Positions 24,698 through 33,141 of a stretch of DNA of 64,000 nt are shown here, in pieces; position 1 is the stretch's first letter, and the number at the start of each line of letters is the position of its first letter. A program made the position numbers and the translations under genes. The DNA lies in assembly GCF_020400825.1 (NCBI RefSeq), contig NZ_JAINVH010000030.1:1-64000 (forward strand). Direction: 5' to 3'. The DNA comes from Streptomyces sp. HPF1205. Lineage in GTDB: Bacteria; Actinomycetota; Actinomycetes; Streptomycetales; Streptomycetaceae. A model generated the notes under the pieces. That model saw only the letters and a list, made by a program, of their open reading frames with translations, searched no databases and was not told the DNA's origin.

Positions 24698-25444
24698 GTG
24701 ATCTACCGCCTGCTGAAGTACGTGGTTCTCGGGCCGTGGCTGCGGCTGTTCTTCCGGCCCCGCATAGAAGGGATGGAGAACATCCCGGAGAGCGGAGCCG
24801 CGATCGTGGCGGGCAATCACCTCTCCTTTTCCGACCACTTCGTGATGCCGGCCGTCCTGCCGCGCCGGATCACCTTCCTGGCGAAGGCCGAGTACTTCAC
24901 CGGGCCGGGCCTGAAGGGCAGGCTGACGGCGGCCTTCTTCCGCAGCGTGGGCCAGATCCCGGTGGACCGCTCCGGCGGCAAGGCGTCCCAGTCCGCGATC
25001 ACCGCGGGCCTGGGCGTGCTGGCCCGCGGCGAACTGCTCGGCATCTACCCCGAGGGCACCCGCTCGCACGACGGCCGGCTGTACCGGGGCAGGACCGGGG
25101 TCGCCGTGATGGCGCTGCGCGCGAACGTTCCCGTCATCCCCTGCGCCATGGTGGGCACCTTCGAACTGCAGCCCCCCGGGCGGGTGCTGCCCCGCCTGGG
25201 CCGGGTCACCATCCGCTTCGGACGGCCCCTGGACTTCAGCCGCTTCGCGGGGATGGACGAGGACCGCACGGTGCTGCGGTCGGTGACCGACCAGGTCATG
25301 TACGAGGTCATGCGGCTGTCCGGGCAGGAGTACGTGGACCGTTACGCGGGCGAGGTGAAGGCCGAGGCGAAGGCGGAGGCGAAAGCCGAGGCGCAGGCCA
25401 ACGCCCCGTCCGGCGTCACGGCCCGGCTGCGGCGCCGGTCCTGA
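24698..25444 (+). CDS. 1-acyl-sn-glycerol-3-phosphate acyltransferase (PlsC-like)
   Basis: A 248-residue membrane-associated acyltransferase of phospholipid synthesis. Motif I NHLSFSD (HX4D) lies near residue 47, motif III YPEGTRS near 120, and PVIPCAMVG near 145. The GTG start has no ribosome-binding site; TACTGT lies nine bases upstream, so a leaderless mRNA is possible. The C-terminus carries a (KAEA)-type repeat before an Arg-rich end, giving a charged tail of about 30 residues beyond the usual family end. Confidence 0.92.
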   Translation: MIYRLLKYVVLGPWLRLFFRPRIEGMENIPESGAAIVAGNHLSFSDHFVMPAVLPRRITFLAKAEYFTGPGLKGRLTAAFFRSVGQIPVDRSGGKASQSAITAGLGVLARGELLGIYPEGTRSHDGRLYRGRTGVAVMALRANVPVIPCAMVGTFELQPPGRVLPRLGRVTIRFGRPLDFSRFAGMDEDRTVLRSVTDQVMYEVMRLSGQEYVDRYAGEVKAEAKAEAKAEAQANAPSGVTARLRRRS

Positions 25445-25538
25445 CGTCGCCGTATCCGGGACGGTTTGCGCCGACGGCGAATCCGCGGTGGGCGAACCGC
25501 CCTGGTCACCGCGTGCGAGCCGGCCGTAGCGTCGCGGC

Positions 25539-26585
25539 ATGACGGGAACCGCGTTCGTGATCGGCGCATCGGGACAGATCGGCCGGCAGGCGGTACACGC
25601 GCTGGCCGCGGACGGCTGGCGGGTGACGGCCGCCTCGCGCGGCGGCGGGTCCACCGAGGACTGGCCGCCGGGGGTGCGGACGGTCCGGGTCGACCGGTCG
25701 GACACCGCCGCTCTGGCCGCGGCCCTGGGCGACGGCTGCGACGTGCTGCTGGACTGCGTGGCCTACGACGGCGGCGACGCGCGGCAGTTGCTCTCCCTGG
25801 CGGACCGGATCGGCTCCGCGGTGGTGATCTCCAGCGCCGCGGTGTACGAGGACGCGGACGGCCGCAGCTTCGACACCCAGGGCGAGCCGGACGGCTTCCC
25901 GCGGTACCCGGTGCCGGTCCCCGAGACCCAGCGCACGGTGGCGCCGGGCCCGGCCACGTACGGCACCCGCAAGGTGGAGCTGGAGCGGGAACTGCTCGAC
26001 GCCGGCGGCCGGCTGCCCACGACGCTGCTGCGCGCGGGGGCGGTCCACGGCACGCACAGCCCGCTGCCGCGTGAACTGCACTTCGTCAAGCGGGTGCTGG
26101 ACGGCCGCCGGGTGCGGGTGCTGGCGTACGGCGGCACGAGCCGCTTCCACCCGGTGCACACGGCCAACATCGCGGAGCTGGTGCGGCTCGCGGCGCGCCG
26201 GCCCGGTTCGCGGGTGCTCAACGCGGGTGACCCCGGGGTGCCGACGGTGGCGGAGATCGGCGCCGCCGTGGACGCGGTGATGGGGTACCGGGCCGAGACG
26301 GTCCTGGTGGACGGGCCGCCGCCGGAGCCGACCGTCGGCAACAGCCCGTGGGGGACGGCGCGCCCGGTGGTCCTGGACATGTCCGCGGCGCGGCGCGAAC
26401 TGGGCTACCGGGCCGTGACCACGTACGAGCGGTCCCTGCCGGCGACGGTGGCGTGGCTGGTCGACAGCCTCGCGCACGGCGACTGGCGGGAGCGCTTCCC
26501 GCTGCCCGCGCGGCTGTCGGACGAGCACGCGGACTGGTTCGACTACGCGGCCGAGGACCGCTGGCTCGCGGCACGCGCGGGCTGA
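25539..26585 (+). CDS. NAD(P)-dependent epimerase/reductase family protein
   Basis: A 348-residue extended short-chain-dehydrogenase-like protein. It starts with the Rossmann motif VIGASGQIGRQ, has VVISSAAVYED and the active-site-like YGTRKVELE (YxxxK). The C-terminal substrate domain contains FHPVHTANIAELV. Such proteins include NAD-dependent sugar epimerases and isoflavone-reductase-like enzymes; the substrate is unknown. It is a single gene with a short upstream region. Confidence 0.88.
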   Translation: MTGTAFVIGASGQIGRQAVHALAADGWRVTAASRGGGSTEDWPPGVRTVRVDRSDTAALAAALGDGCDVLLDCVAYDGGDARQLLSLADRIGSAVVISSAAVYEDADGRSFDTQGEPDGFPRYPVPVPETQRTVAPGPATYGTRKVELERELLDAGGRLPTTLLRAGAVHGTHSPLPRELHFVKRVLDGRRVRVLAYGGTSRFHPVHTANIAELVRLAARRPGSRVLNAGDPGVPTVAEIGAAVDAVMGYRAETVLVDGPPPEPTVGNSPWGTARPVVLDMSAARRELGYRAVTTYERSLPATVAWLVDSLAHGDWRERFPLPARLSDEHADWFDYAAEDRWLAARAG

Positions 26586-26785
26586 GGTCGGCGGGCAGGC
26601 TCAGGGCGCGAGCGTGCGGCGACCTCCGCCGCGATGCCGGGCCGCCGGGCCGCCGTGCCGCCGTGCGGCCCGGCGGCGGGCCGCCGAGGCGCGCCTCACC
26701 GGCGACCAGCGCCCATGTCGGGTGCCGCGCCCGCCGCAGGCCCCGCGTTGGTCACGAGTTCACGCAGGCCCTGGTCTCGTGGTCC

Positions 26786-27269
26786 ATGAGCGAGCACGGG
26801 AGGTACGACAGGCTGATCGCACTGCTGGATGAGCGGGACGCGCGGTACCGGATCATCGAGCACGCGCCGCAGAGCGCCACCGAGGCGGTGAGCGCGCTGC
26901 GCGGCAACGGCCCCGCCCAAGCGGCCGCGTGCATCGTCGTGACGGTCGAGGTCGGCAGGAAGGTCACCCGTTACGTGCCGGCGGTGGCGCAGGGCGACCG
27001 CCGGGTCGGCCTGAACGCGGTGAAGGCGCTGCTGGAGGTACGTACGTGTCCTTCGCCGCCGAGGACGCCGCCGAGCGGCTCGCGGGCGGCGTCAGCACAC
27101 GGTGCTGCCCTTCTCCTTCGACGAGCGGCCCGAACTCGTCGTGGACCCCGGCCTGCTGGAGCACGACGAGATGTTCTTCGACGCGGCCCGGCCGGACCGC
27201 TCACTCGCGCTGTCGGTGCGGGACCACGTACGAATCGCCGCGCCGCGCGCGGAGCCGATCGCGGGCTGA
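26786..27269 (+). pseudogene. YbaK/ProX-type aminoacyl-tRNA deacylase with two frameshifts
   Basis: The reading starts MSEHGRYDRLIALLDERD and matches the YbaK / prolyl-tRNA-synthetase-associated domain (IIEHAPQSATEAVSALRG, AAACIVVTVEVGRKVTRYV). Near 27038 the frame is lost: the next frame continues with GTYVSFAAEDAAERLAGGVS. Near 27097 it is lost again, and a third frame gives TVLPFSFDERPELVVDPG and the normal C-terminus, ending at the TGA at 27267-27269. Each shift looks like a single missing base. The three pieces together make one complete domain of about 160 residues. It is either a real pseudogene or two sequencing errors. Confidence 0.85.
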
Positions 27270-27288
27270 GCGCCGTCCCCCGCCTCTG

Positions 27289-28995
27289 TCACGTCGACGG
27301 CCCTGGCGCCCGCCGCGGGACGGGCGCCGCGTGCGGAGCGCACACGACGTCGTGGTCGTCCAGCGTCCCTGAGCCGAGGTAGGTCTCGACGCGGCGGTTG
27401 ACGCACGGGTTGACCAGGTCGGTGACGCCGTGCGAGCCGGCGTCCCGCTCGGTGACCAGCCGTGAGCCGGCGAGCCTGCGGCGCAGTTCGAGGGCGCCGC
27501 CGTACGGAGTGGCGGCGTCGCGGGCGCTCTGCACGATCAGGACACCGGGCAGCCCCGGGCCCGACCGCACGGGCACCGGTGTCCCGTGCGGCACCGGCCA
27601 GGTCGCGCACGGCAGGTTGAGCCAGGTGTTGGACCAGGTCAGGAAGGGGTGCCGGGCGTCGATCGCGGTGGTGTCCCGCTTCCAGACCCGCCAGTCGGCG
27701 GGCCATGGCGCGTCGGCGCACTCCACGGCGGTGTAGACGGCGTTGCCGTTCTCGGCCGCGGTGTTGCCCGCGGTGTCGGACAGGTCGGGTCCCGCGGCCT
27801 TCACCAGCGCCTCGGTGGCGCCGGCGCGGTACGCGCTCCACACGCCGGCCACGGTCGGCCAGGCGGCGTCGTAGTAGGGGGCGTTCTGGAAGAAGCCGAT
27901 GAGTTCGGCCGGGCCGACCACCCCGCCGATGGGGTGCGCCTCGGCGGTAGCCCGCAGGCGTTCCCATCCGGCCTGGACCCGCGCCCGGGTGGCGCCCAGG
28001 TGGTAGACGGAGTCGTACCGCGCGACCCACGTCTCCCAGTCCTTCCAGCGCCGTTCGAAGGCGATGTCCTGGACGAGGTTGTCGCGGTACCAGATGTGGC
28101 CGGGGGACGGGTCGACGACGCTGTCGAGGACCATGCGCCGGACGTGGTCGGGAAAGAGCGTGGCGTACACCGCGCCGAGGTAGGTGCCGTACGACACGCC
28201 GAGGTAGTTCAGCCGGCTCTCGCCGAGCGCGGCGCGGATGACGTCGAGGTCGCGGGCGGTGTCGGCGGTGGTCATGTGGGACAGCCGCGCGGCGCCGGTG
28301 CGGGCCAGGCAGCCCTCGGCGTACCTCCTGGCCGAGCGGCGCCGCGCGAACTCGCCGGCCTCGTCCCCGGGGACCGGGTCGGCCTTGGGGGCCGCGGCGA
28401 ACTCGCGCGGGTCCTCGCAGGAGACGGGCGCGAAGTGGCCGACGCCGCGCGGGTCGAAGCCGACGAAGTCGTACGCCTCGGCGGTCTTCCGCCACAGCGG
28501 GCTGCCGCCGGTCAGCCGCAGCGGGAAGCGCAGTCCCGAAGCGCCGGGGCCGCCGGGGTCGTAGACGAGCGCGCCCTGCCGCTGCCGGGCGGTGCCGGTG
28601 CTGACGGCCCGGTCCACGGCGAGCCGCAGGGTGTCCCCGAACGGCCGGGCGTAGTCGACCGGCACGGTGACCCAGCCGCACTGGACGGGCGCGGGCAGTC
28701 CCCAGCCGGACGGGCAGGCCGTCCAGTGGACGCCTTTGCGCCGGGCGGCGACCGCCGCGATGGCCTCGCCGACGGACTCCGGCACGGTGACGGCCCGCGT
28801 GAGGGCGTCCGCCGCGTCCCCGGGGTCCGAGGCGGCTCCCCCGGCGTGCCGGGCGGCGTTCCCGGCCACCGGTGCGGGAGGGGTGGTGGCGGCCGTCCGG
28901 CCGGGCGCTGCCGGGTGGGCCCCGGCGGCCGCGGGCGCGGCGGTGAGGCCCGCGGCCAGCGCGGCGGCGCAGGCGAGCACGAGGGTACGTCGCAC
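27289..28995 (-). CDS. Secreted alpha/beta-hydrolase, tripeptidyl aminopeptidase (SlpD/TAP) type
   Basis: A 568-residue exported peptidase. A signal peptide is clear (MRRTLVLACAAALAAGLTAAPAAAGA). The catalytic serine lies in GVSYGTYLG, the aspartate in SARDAATPY and the histidine in GSHG. The C-terminal TAP-like domain contains the last two. Streptomyces relatives remove tripeptides from secreted proteins. The GTG start has GGAGG seven bases upstream. It is a single gene; its 5' side borders two decayed genes. Confidence 0.93.
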   Translation of the reverse strand: MRRTLVLACAAALAAGLTAAPAAAGAHPAAPGRTAATTPPAPVAGNAARHAGGAASDPGDAADALTRAVTVPESVGEAIAAVAARRKGVHWTACPSGWGLPAPVQCGWVTVPVDYARPFGDTLRLAVDRAVSTGTARQRQGALVYDPGGPGASGLRFPLRLTGGSPLWRKTAEAYDFVGFDPRGVGHFAPVSCEDPREFAAAPKADPVPGDEAGEFARRRSARRYAEGCLARTGAARLSHMTTADTARDLDVIRAALGESRLNYLGVSYGTYLGAVYATLFPDHVRRMVLDSVVDPSPGHIWYRDNLVQDIAFERRWKDWETWVARYDSVYHLGATRARVQAGWERLRATAEAHPIGGVVGPAELIGFFQNAPYYDAAWPTVAGVWSAYRAGATEALVKAAGPDLSDTAGNTAAENGNAVYTAVECADAPWPADWRVWKRDTTAIDARHPFLTWSNTWLNLPCATWPVPHGTPVPVRSGPGLPGVLIVQSARDAATPYGGALELRRRLAGSRLVTERDAGSHGVTDLVNPCVNRRVETYLGSGTLDDHDVVCAPHAAPVPRRAPGPST

Positions 28996-29046
28996 GCGCG
29001 AACCTCCCGCGGCGCGGCCGTGGCGGCGGCCACGGGATCGGGTCGG

Positions 29047-29298
29047 TCAGGTGCCCATCCGTTCCCCGGCGCGCGGGCTCCGAACGGACCGGACGGGTGA
29101 CAGCCCGTCAGGGTCGTGCGCCGTTGCGGAGTTGAGGGGCACCTCGGGTGCGGGTCGTGCGGCCGTGCGGGTGAGGGCGGCTTCCGCCAAGGCCCGGATG
29201 TAAGGGTGCGGGACCGTGCCGTCGCCGGCCAGTTCGGGCTGGAAGAGGGTGGCGAGGAAGAACGGGTGGCCGGGCAGTTCGGCCACCCGCGGCCGGCC
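29047..29298 (-). pseudogene. C-terminal remnant of a CTP-synthase-like glutamine amidotransferase
   Basis: The minus-strand frame ending at the TGA at 29047 encodes RVAELPGHPFFLATLFQPEL and PHPYIRALAEAA. This is the C-terminal part of the proteins named CTP synthase C-terminal region-related, where the GHPFF...FQPE stretch holds the catalytic His and Glu of the amidotransferase. Upstream (to the right) the similarity stops at about 29298 and the DNA becomes the plus-strand LysR fragment. No start codon, cysteine nucleophile or N-terminal half is present. Confidence 0.65.
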
Positions 29299-29823
29299 GT
29301 CCGGGTCGTGGGGCGGCTGCTGGAGCGCGAGGCGGTGGTACGGGACGTCGCGGAGGGACGGGTCGACCTGGGCCTGGTGGACGGTGCCGCGGCGCCGACC
29401 GACCCGCTGCACCTGCCGGAGGCGGCGGGCCTGACCACGCTGGTCGCGGGCGAGGAGCCGCTGGCCGTGGCGCTGCCGCCGGGCCATCCGCTGGCCGGCC
29501 GGACCGGGCTGTGGCTGGGCGACCTGGCCGACGCGCTGTGGCTGGACGCGCCGTCCTCGGCGGTGCCGCTGCCGGTACTGCGGGCCGCGACCGGCGGGGC
29601 CTTCCCCGCCGGGGCGGCGTACGAGGGCACGGACACGCGGACCCTGCACGCCCTGGTCGCCGCCGGTCACGGGCTGGCCCTGCTGCCGCGCTCGGCGGCG
29701 CACGCCGACGCTCCGGCGGTGACCGAGCCGCGGCTGGTGCACCGGGTGGAAGTCGTCCACCGGGCCGCGGCAGAGGAGGCGGCGGCCCTGCTGGCGTCGC
29801 TGCTGACCGCCGGGGCGGCCTGA
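29290..29823 (+). pseudogene. LysR-type regulator lacking its DNA-binding domain
   Basis: The plus-strand frame reads as a LysR effector-binding domain (EGRVDLGLVDGAAAPTDPLH, GEEPLAVALPPGHPLAG, LVAAGHGLALLPRSAA) and ends at the TGA at 29821-29823. There is no helix-turn-helix upstream; instead the DNA there encodes the opposite-strand amidotransferase tail. About 110 N-terminal residues of a normal LysR regulator are missing. The two partial genes join within about 29290-29310, which fits a deletion that fused the ends of two convergent or neighbouring genes. Confidence 0.7.
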
Positions 29824-29934
29824 GGGACCGGCACCCGCGGTCACCGCGCCCGGCCCCGCCGCTCGCCGGTCGTTGGGCGGGCGGTCCCGCCGCGTGTGCC
29901 GGTCCGGGCGGCCCCGGCGGGCTGCGGGCGGGCG

Positions 29935-30225
29935 CTACGGGCGGCGGTCGCCGGGAGCCGGGCCGCGGTGCTCGGCGGCGATGCCGAACCTGCGCCGTTC
30001 GCCCGTGGCGGACGGACGGGAGACCGAGGTGGACACCGTGGAGATCACCCGCTCCTCCTCCGCCGCGTCGAGGTCGCGCAATCGCTGCAGGTCAGAGGCG
30101 GATACGAGGGCGACGAGCGGCTTTCCGTGGCGGGTCAGCACCACCTGCTCACCGCCGTAGACCACGCGGTTGATCAGGTCGGCGAGCTGCGCGCGCGCTT
30201 GTGTCACCGGGACGTCGTGAGTCAT
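29935..30225 (-). CDS. Phd/YefM-family antitoxin, no toxin gene beside it
   Basis: About 96 residues. The N-terminal 60 residues are a Phd/YefM DNA-binding fold (VPVTQARAQLADLINRVVYG, VVLTRHGKPLVALVSASDL). A charged tail would normally bind the toxin. Alternative ATG codons at 30234 and 30237 would add three to four residues. No RelE, Doc or Fic gene lies next to it, only the LysR fragment downstream, so it is either solitary or has lost its toxin. A palindrome sits 19 bases upstream. It is divergent from the clpP paralogue. Confidence 0.88.
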   Translation of the reverse strand: MTHDVPVTQARAQLADLINRVVYGGEQVVLTRHGKPLVALVSASDLQRLRDLDAAEEERVISTVSTSVSRPSATGERRRFGIAAEHRGPAPGDRRP

Positions 30226-30243
30226 GCTCCCCATCATAACGGG

Positions 30244-30260
30244 ATGTACGTCCTGTACAT
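30244..30260. promoter_or_regulatory. Palindrome between the Phd antitoxin and clpP
   Basis: ATGTAC-GTCCT-GTACAT is a perfect 6+5+6 inverted repeat in the 81-bp divergent interval, in an A/T-rich patch. Antitoxins of this family repress their own promoter by binding such palindromes. Here the site could also control clpP. Confidence 0.6.
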
Positions 30261-30306
30261 TTTGAACGGAGGGGGCCGAGGTCCCCGGCTGGAGGTGCGC
30301 GCTTTG

Positions 30307-30942
30307 ATGTCCGAACCGACCGCCCGCTACGTGCTGCCGGAGTTCACCGAACGCAGCAGCACGGGCACACGGACCCTGGACCCGTACTCGAAGCTGCTGC
30401 AGGAGCGGATCGTCTTCCTGGGCACGCAGATCGACGACACGTCGGCCAACGACGTGATGGCCCAGCTCATCCACCTGGAGAGCGCCGCGCCCGAGCAGGA
30501 CGTGCACCTGTACATCAACTCGCCCGGCGGCTCGTTCTCGGCAATGACGGCGATCTACGACACCATGCAGTTCGTCACCTGCGACGTGGCGACGGTCTGC
30601 ATCGGGCAGGCCGCCTCGGCGGCCGCGGTGCTGCTCGCGGCCGGCGCCGCCGGCAAGCGGATGATCACTCCGGGCGCCCGCGTCCTGATCCACCAGCCCT
30701 CGCTCGGCGACGTCATGCAGGGCGACGTGTCGGACCTGGAGATCCAGGCCAACGAACTGCTGCGGATCCGGGAGCAGTTGGAGACGCTGCTGGCCAGGCA
30801 CAGCGGGCAGGACCTGGAGCGGATCCGCACCGACATCGAGCGGGACAAGGTCTTCGACGCCGAGTCGGCGGTCGCCTACGGCCTGGTGGACCGGCTGACC
30901 ACCAGCCGCAAGGCCGACACCCGCCCCTACGGCCTGAGGTGA
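30307..30942 (+). CDS. ATP-dependent Clp protease proteolytic subunit, paralogue
   Basis: A 211-residue ClpP. The catalytic triad is intact: S104 in GQAASAAAV, H129 in LIHQP and D176 in RTDIERDKVF. The NSPGGS stretch (71-76) is conserved. It has no adjacent clpX, clpC or second clpP, unlike the main clpP1P2 locus of Streptomyces, so it is probably an accessory copy. The start ATG has GGAGG 11 bases upstream. A 105-codon gene follows seven bases later and a strong terminator closes the unit. It is divergent from an antitoxin gene. Confidence 0.95.
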   Translation: MSEPTARYVLPEFTERSSTGTRTLDPYSKLLQERIVFLGTQIDDTSANDVMAQLIHLESAAPEQDVHLYINSPGGSFSAMTAIYDTMQFVTCDVATVCIGQAASAAAVLLAAGAAGKRMITPGARVLIHQPSLGDVMQGDVSDLEIQANELLRIREQLETLLARHSGQDLERIRTDIERDKVFDAESAVAYGLVDRLTTSRKADTRPYGLR

Positions 30943-30948
30943 TCGCGG

Positions 30949-31266
30949 GTGGTCCCGGAGCCGCCACCGCTGCCCGCCCTCACCCGCGGCGAGGGTGAAC
31001 TGGTCGACTGCTACCTGGAGGTGGTCGACCTGCTGGGCCGGATCAACCCGTCGCGCACCGTGGACACCTACAGCGCGCTGCGGGCCGCGCAGGCGCTGGT
31101 GAGCCGGGCGGTGGCGCTGAAGGACGCGCTCACCACGATGCACATGCGCGGGGAGACGGAGTTGCACCACCGCACGCTGGCCCGCGCGCTGCAGGTACTG
31201 GACGGCGAGCGCCGCTCGGGGCTTGTCGCCGTCGTCCCGCCGGTTCAGGCGCCGCCCGGGGACTGA
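30949..31266 (+). CDS. Small helical protein of unknown function, in operon with clpP
   Basis: A 105-residue product from a GTG start six bases after the clpP stop. The predicted helix (EGELVDCYLEVVDLLGRINP, YSALRAAQALVSRAVALKDA) is followed by a variable end. No membrane helix, signal or known motif is visible. Tight spacing with clpP suggests a linked role such as an adaptor or assembly factor; this is only inferred from position. Confidence 0.65.
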   Translation: MVPEPPPLPALTRGEGELVDCYLEVVDLLGRINPSRTVDTYSALRAAQALVSRAVALKDALTTMHMRGETELHHRTLARALQVLDGERRSGLVAVVPPVQAPPGD

Positions 31267-31287
31267 CGGCCCAGCAGGCGGGACGCG

Positions 31288-31326
31288 CGTACGGGGGACG
31301 GCGGCACGGGGGCCGTCCCCCGTACG
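31288..31326 (+). terminator. Perfect 15-bp hairpin after the clpP operon
   Basis: CGTACGGGGGACGGC (31288-31302) pairs perfectly with 31312-31326 around a nine-base loop, 21 bp after the last stop codon of the unit. Confidence 0.85.
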
Positions 31327-31619
31327 AGGTCCCGCCGGGTGATCACCCCTCAGCCCATTGGCTTACCCGACGATTTTCCGCAAGTCGGCGCCGAGTTGCG
31401 CGTGTCGACGCAGCGAAGGCGGCGCGGCCGGGATCGGCGCAGGTCAGGTATGGGGCCATCCGGGTGCCCGACGACCCGGCGGGCACGCGCCCACTCGAAC
31501 GGATGAAGGGTGATCAGCCTCACATCCGGCGTTTCTGTGCCAACACGGACACGACATGTGCGCAAGCATCCGTGGTGACGACAAGCCCCCGCCACCGTGA
31601 CGGGGCGGTCCGCGCGGAC

Positions 31620-31822
31620 GCCCAATCCTGCCGCCGCGCGGACGCCAGGTCGACACGAGTGCAACCGGCAGGAGCGGAGGACCCAGCACGACGGGGCCGG
31701 AACCGGAGCGATCTCCGGGCCGCCCCTTGGGGTGAAGCCGCTGCCGAGCGCCCACGGGCGTCCGGCGGCGGCCGGGCATCTTCGCCTGCCCGAACCCGAC
31801 AGGTCATCCTTCGCAGGCCGAC
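31620..31822 (+). ncRNA. Cyclic-di-AMP riboswitch (ydaO-yuaA class)
   Basis: The leader of the NlpC/P60 gene carries the conserved elements of the ydaO class in the right order: AATCCTGCCG at 31624, GGCAGGAGCGGAGGACCCA at 31667-31685, TTGGGGTGAAGCCG at 31727-31740, and GCCCGAACCCGACAGGTCAT near 31788-31807 closing with CGCAGGC at 31812-31818. In actinomycetes this riboswitch commonly precedes cell-wall hydrolase genes and turns expression off when cyclic di-AMP is high. It ends about 15-20 bases before the ATG. The stretch 31327-31619 upstream probably holds the promoter; no gene is seen in it. Confidence 0.92.
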
Positions 31823-31837
31823 GACGAAGGGTCGCGC

Positions 31838-32326
31838 ATGACCGCGCTCCACCGCACCGCCCCCCAGGGCGTGTCCGCACGGCTGAGTCGCATCGGGGCG
31901 GCGTCCGTGCTCACCGCGGCGGCCGTCGCCGTACCGCCCGTGTTCCCGGGAACCGCGCAGCGGGCCGACGCCGCCACCCTGGCGCTTCAGGCGCTCGGCG
32001 TGGCCGCGTCCAAGCAGGGCTCGCCCTACCAGTGGGGGGCCACCGGCCCCTACCGGTTCGACTGCTCCGGCCTGACGATGTATTCGTTCAAGCACGTCGG
32101 CAAGAAGCTGCCCCGCACGGCCGCCGCGCAGTACAACAGCACCAGGCACATCGGGGCCGGCTCCCGCCACCTGGGCGACCTGGTGTTCTTCCACTCGGGG
32201 TCGTACGTCTACCACGTGGGGATCTACGCCGGGAACGGCCGGATCTGGCACGCTCCCAAGACCGGTGCCAGGGTCCGGCTGGAGAAGATCTGGACCCGCA
32301 GCGTCTGGTACGGCCGGGTCCGGTGA
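31838..32326 (+). CDS. Secreted NlpC/P60 peptidoglycan hydrolase
   Basis: A 162-residue exported cysteine peptidase that should cut peptidoglycan stem peptides. The signal peptide ends near residue 46 (ADA-A). The catalytic cysteine is C76 in RFDCSGLTMYS, the histidine H126 in YHVGIYAG and the third polar residue H138 in WHAPKTG. It lacks LysM or coiled-coil extensions, so it is a minimal hydrolase. The long leader carries a cyclic-di-AMP riboswitch, linking expression to osmotic or cell-wall state. Confidence 0.95.
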   Translation: MTALHRTAPQGVSARLSRIGAASVLTAAAVAVPPVFPGTAQRADAATLALQALGVAASKQGSPYQWGATGPYRFDCSGLTMYSFKHVGKKLPRTAAAQYNSTRHIGAGSRHLGDLVFFHSGSYVYHVGIYAGNGRIWHAPKTGARVRLEKIWTRSVWYGRVR

Positions 32327-32385
32327 GGCGCCGGTACCGTCCGCCCCGGCGAGCCACCGGATTCGGCCCCGCCCCGGCCCCGGGC

Positions 32386-33141
32386 TCACCGCGCCGGGGA
32401 GCGCCCCCAGCCACGGCTGATCCGCCATGCGGCGAGCGCGCCGGACGCGGCCGCGACGCCGAGCAGCACCGCCGCGGCGGTGAGGGCCGGCCCGGTGTCC
32501 CCTGCGGACGCGTGCCGCAGCGCGCCCGCCGCCCAGTACCCGGGTGACACCGGGCTCACCGCGCGGACCCAGCCGGGCAGCGTGTGCAGCGGCACCAGGG
32601 CGCCGCCGAGCGTGGTGAGCACGAAGGCGCCGATGTCGTAGACGGCTGACAGCTGCTGGTAGCTGCGGGCCGTCACCCCCACGGCCGTGCCGAGTCCGAG
32701 CAGCGCCAGGCCCCAGGCGGCGCAGGCGACCACCAGCAGCCCGGGCGCGGCCACCGGCATGCCCAGCGCCGCCGCCCCCACTCCGAGCACGATCGCCTGC
32801 TGTAGCGCGAGGACGCCGAACACCGGCAGCGCCTTGCCGACCAGCAGCTCCAGCGGCCGCACCGGCGTCGCCCGCAGCCGGTCCCAGGTGCGCCAGTCCC
32901 GCTCGGACATGATCGCCGCGCCCACGATCGACATGGCAAGCAGCGAGAAGGTCACCAGCGACCCCACCACCTCCTCGCCGGTCCCGACGGGCCCCTGGGC
33001 GGCCTCGTACAACGGCCGCAGCGCCAGCAGCAGCATCAGCGGCATGACCAGCCGGCCGATCAGCGGCACCGGCTCGTGCAGCAGCACGGCGGTGTTGTGC
33101 CGGACCAGGATCCCGGTGCGCGGCAGGGAGTCATGCCACAT
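32386..33141 (-). CDS. ABC-2 type transporter permease, no ATPase beside it
   Basis: A 251-residue integral membrane protein with six helices in the ABC-2/DrrB-like arrangement. The central SERDWRTWDRLRATPVRPLELLVGKALP is the conserved cytoplasmic loop. Such permeases export drugs, lipids or antibiotics with a separate ATPase, usually encoded just upstream. No ATPase gene is present on either side: the 199 bp upstream are non-coding. The ATG at 33141 (MWHDSLPRTG) was chosen; longer GTG readings lack support. Confidence 0.85.
   Translation of the reverse strand: MWHDSLPRTGILVRHNTAVLLHEPVPLIGRLVMPLMLLLALRPLYEAAQGPVGTGEEVVGSLVTFSLLAMSIVGAAIMSERDWRTWDRLRATPVRPLELLVGKALPVFGVLALQQAIVLGVGAAALGMPVAAPGLLVVACAAWGLALLGLGTAVGVTARSYQQLSAVYDIGAFVLTTLGGALVPLHTLPGWVRAVSPVSPGYWAAGALRHASAGDTGPALTAAAVLLGVAAASGALAAWRISRGWGRSPAR

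Noticed and set aside
29116..29289. N-terminal extension of the LysR frame as a genuine start
   Set aside because: The residues encoded there show no helix-turn-helix, and the opposite strand encodes a conserved amidotransferase tail.
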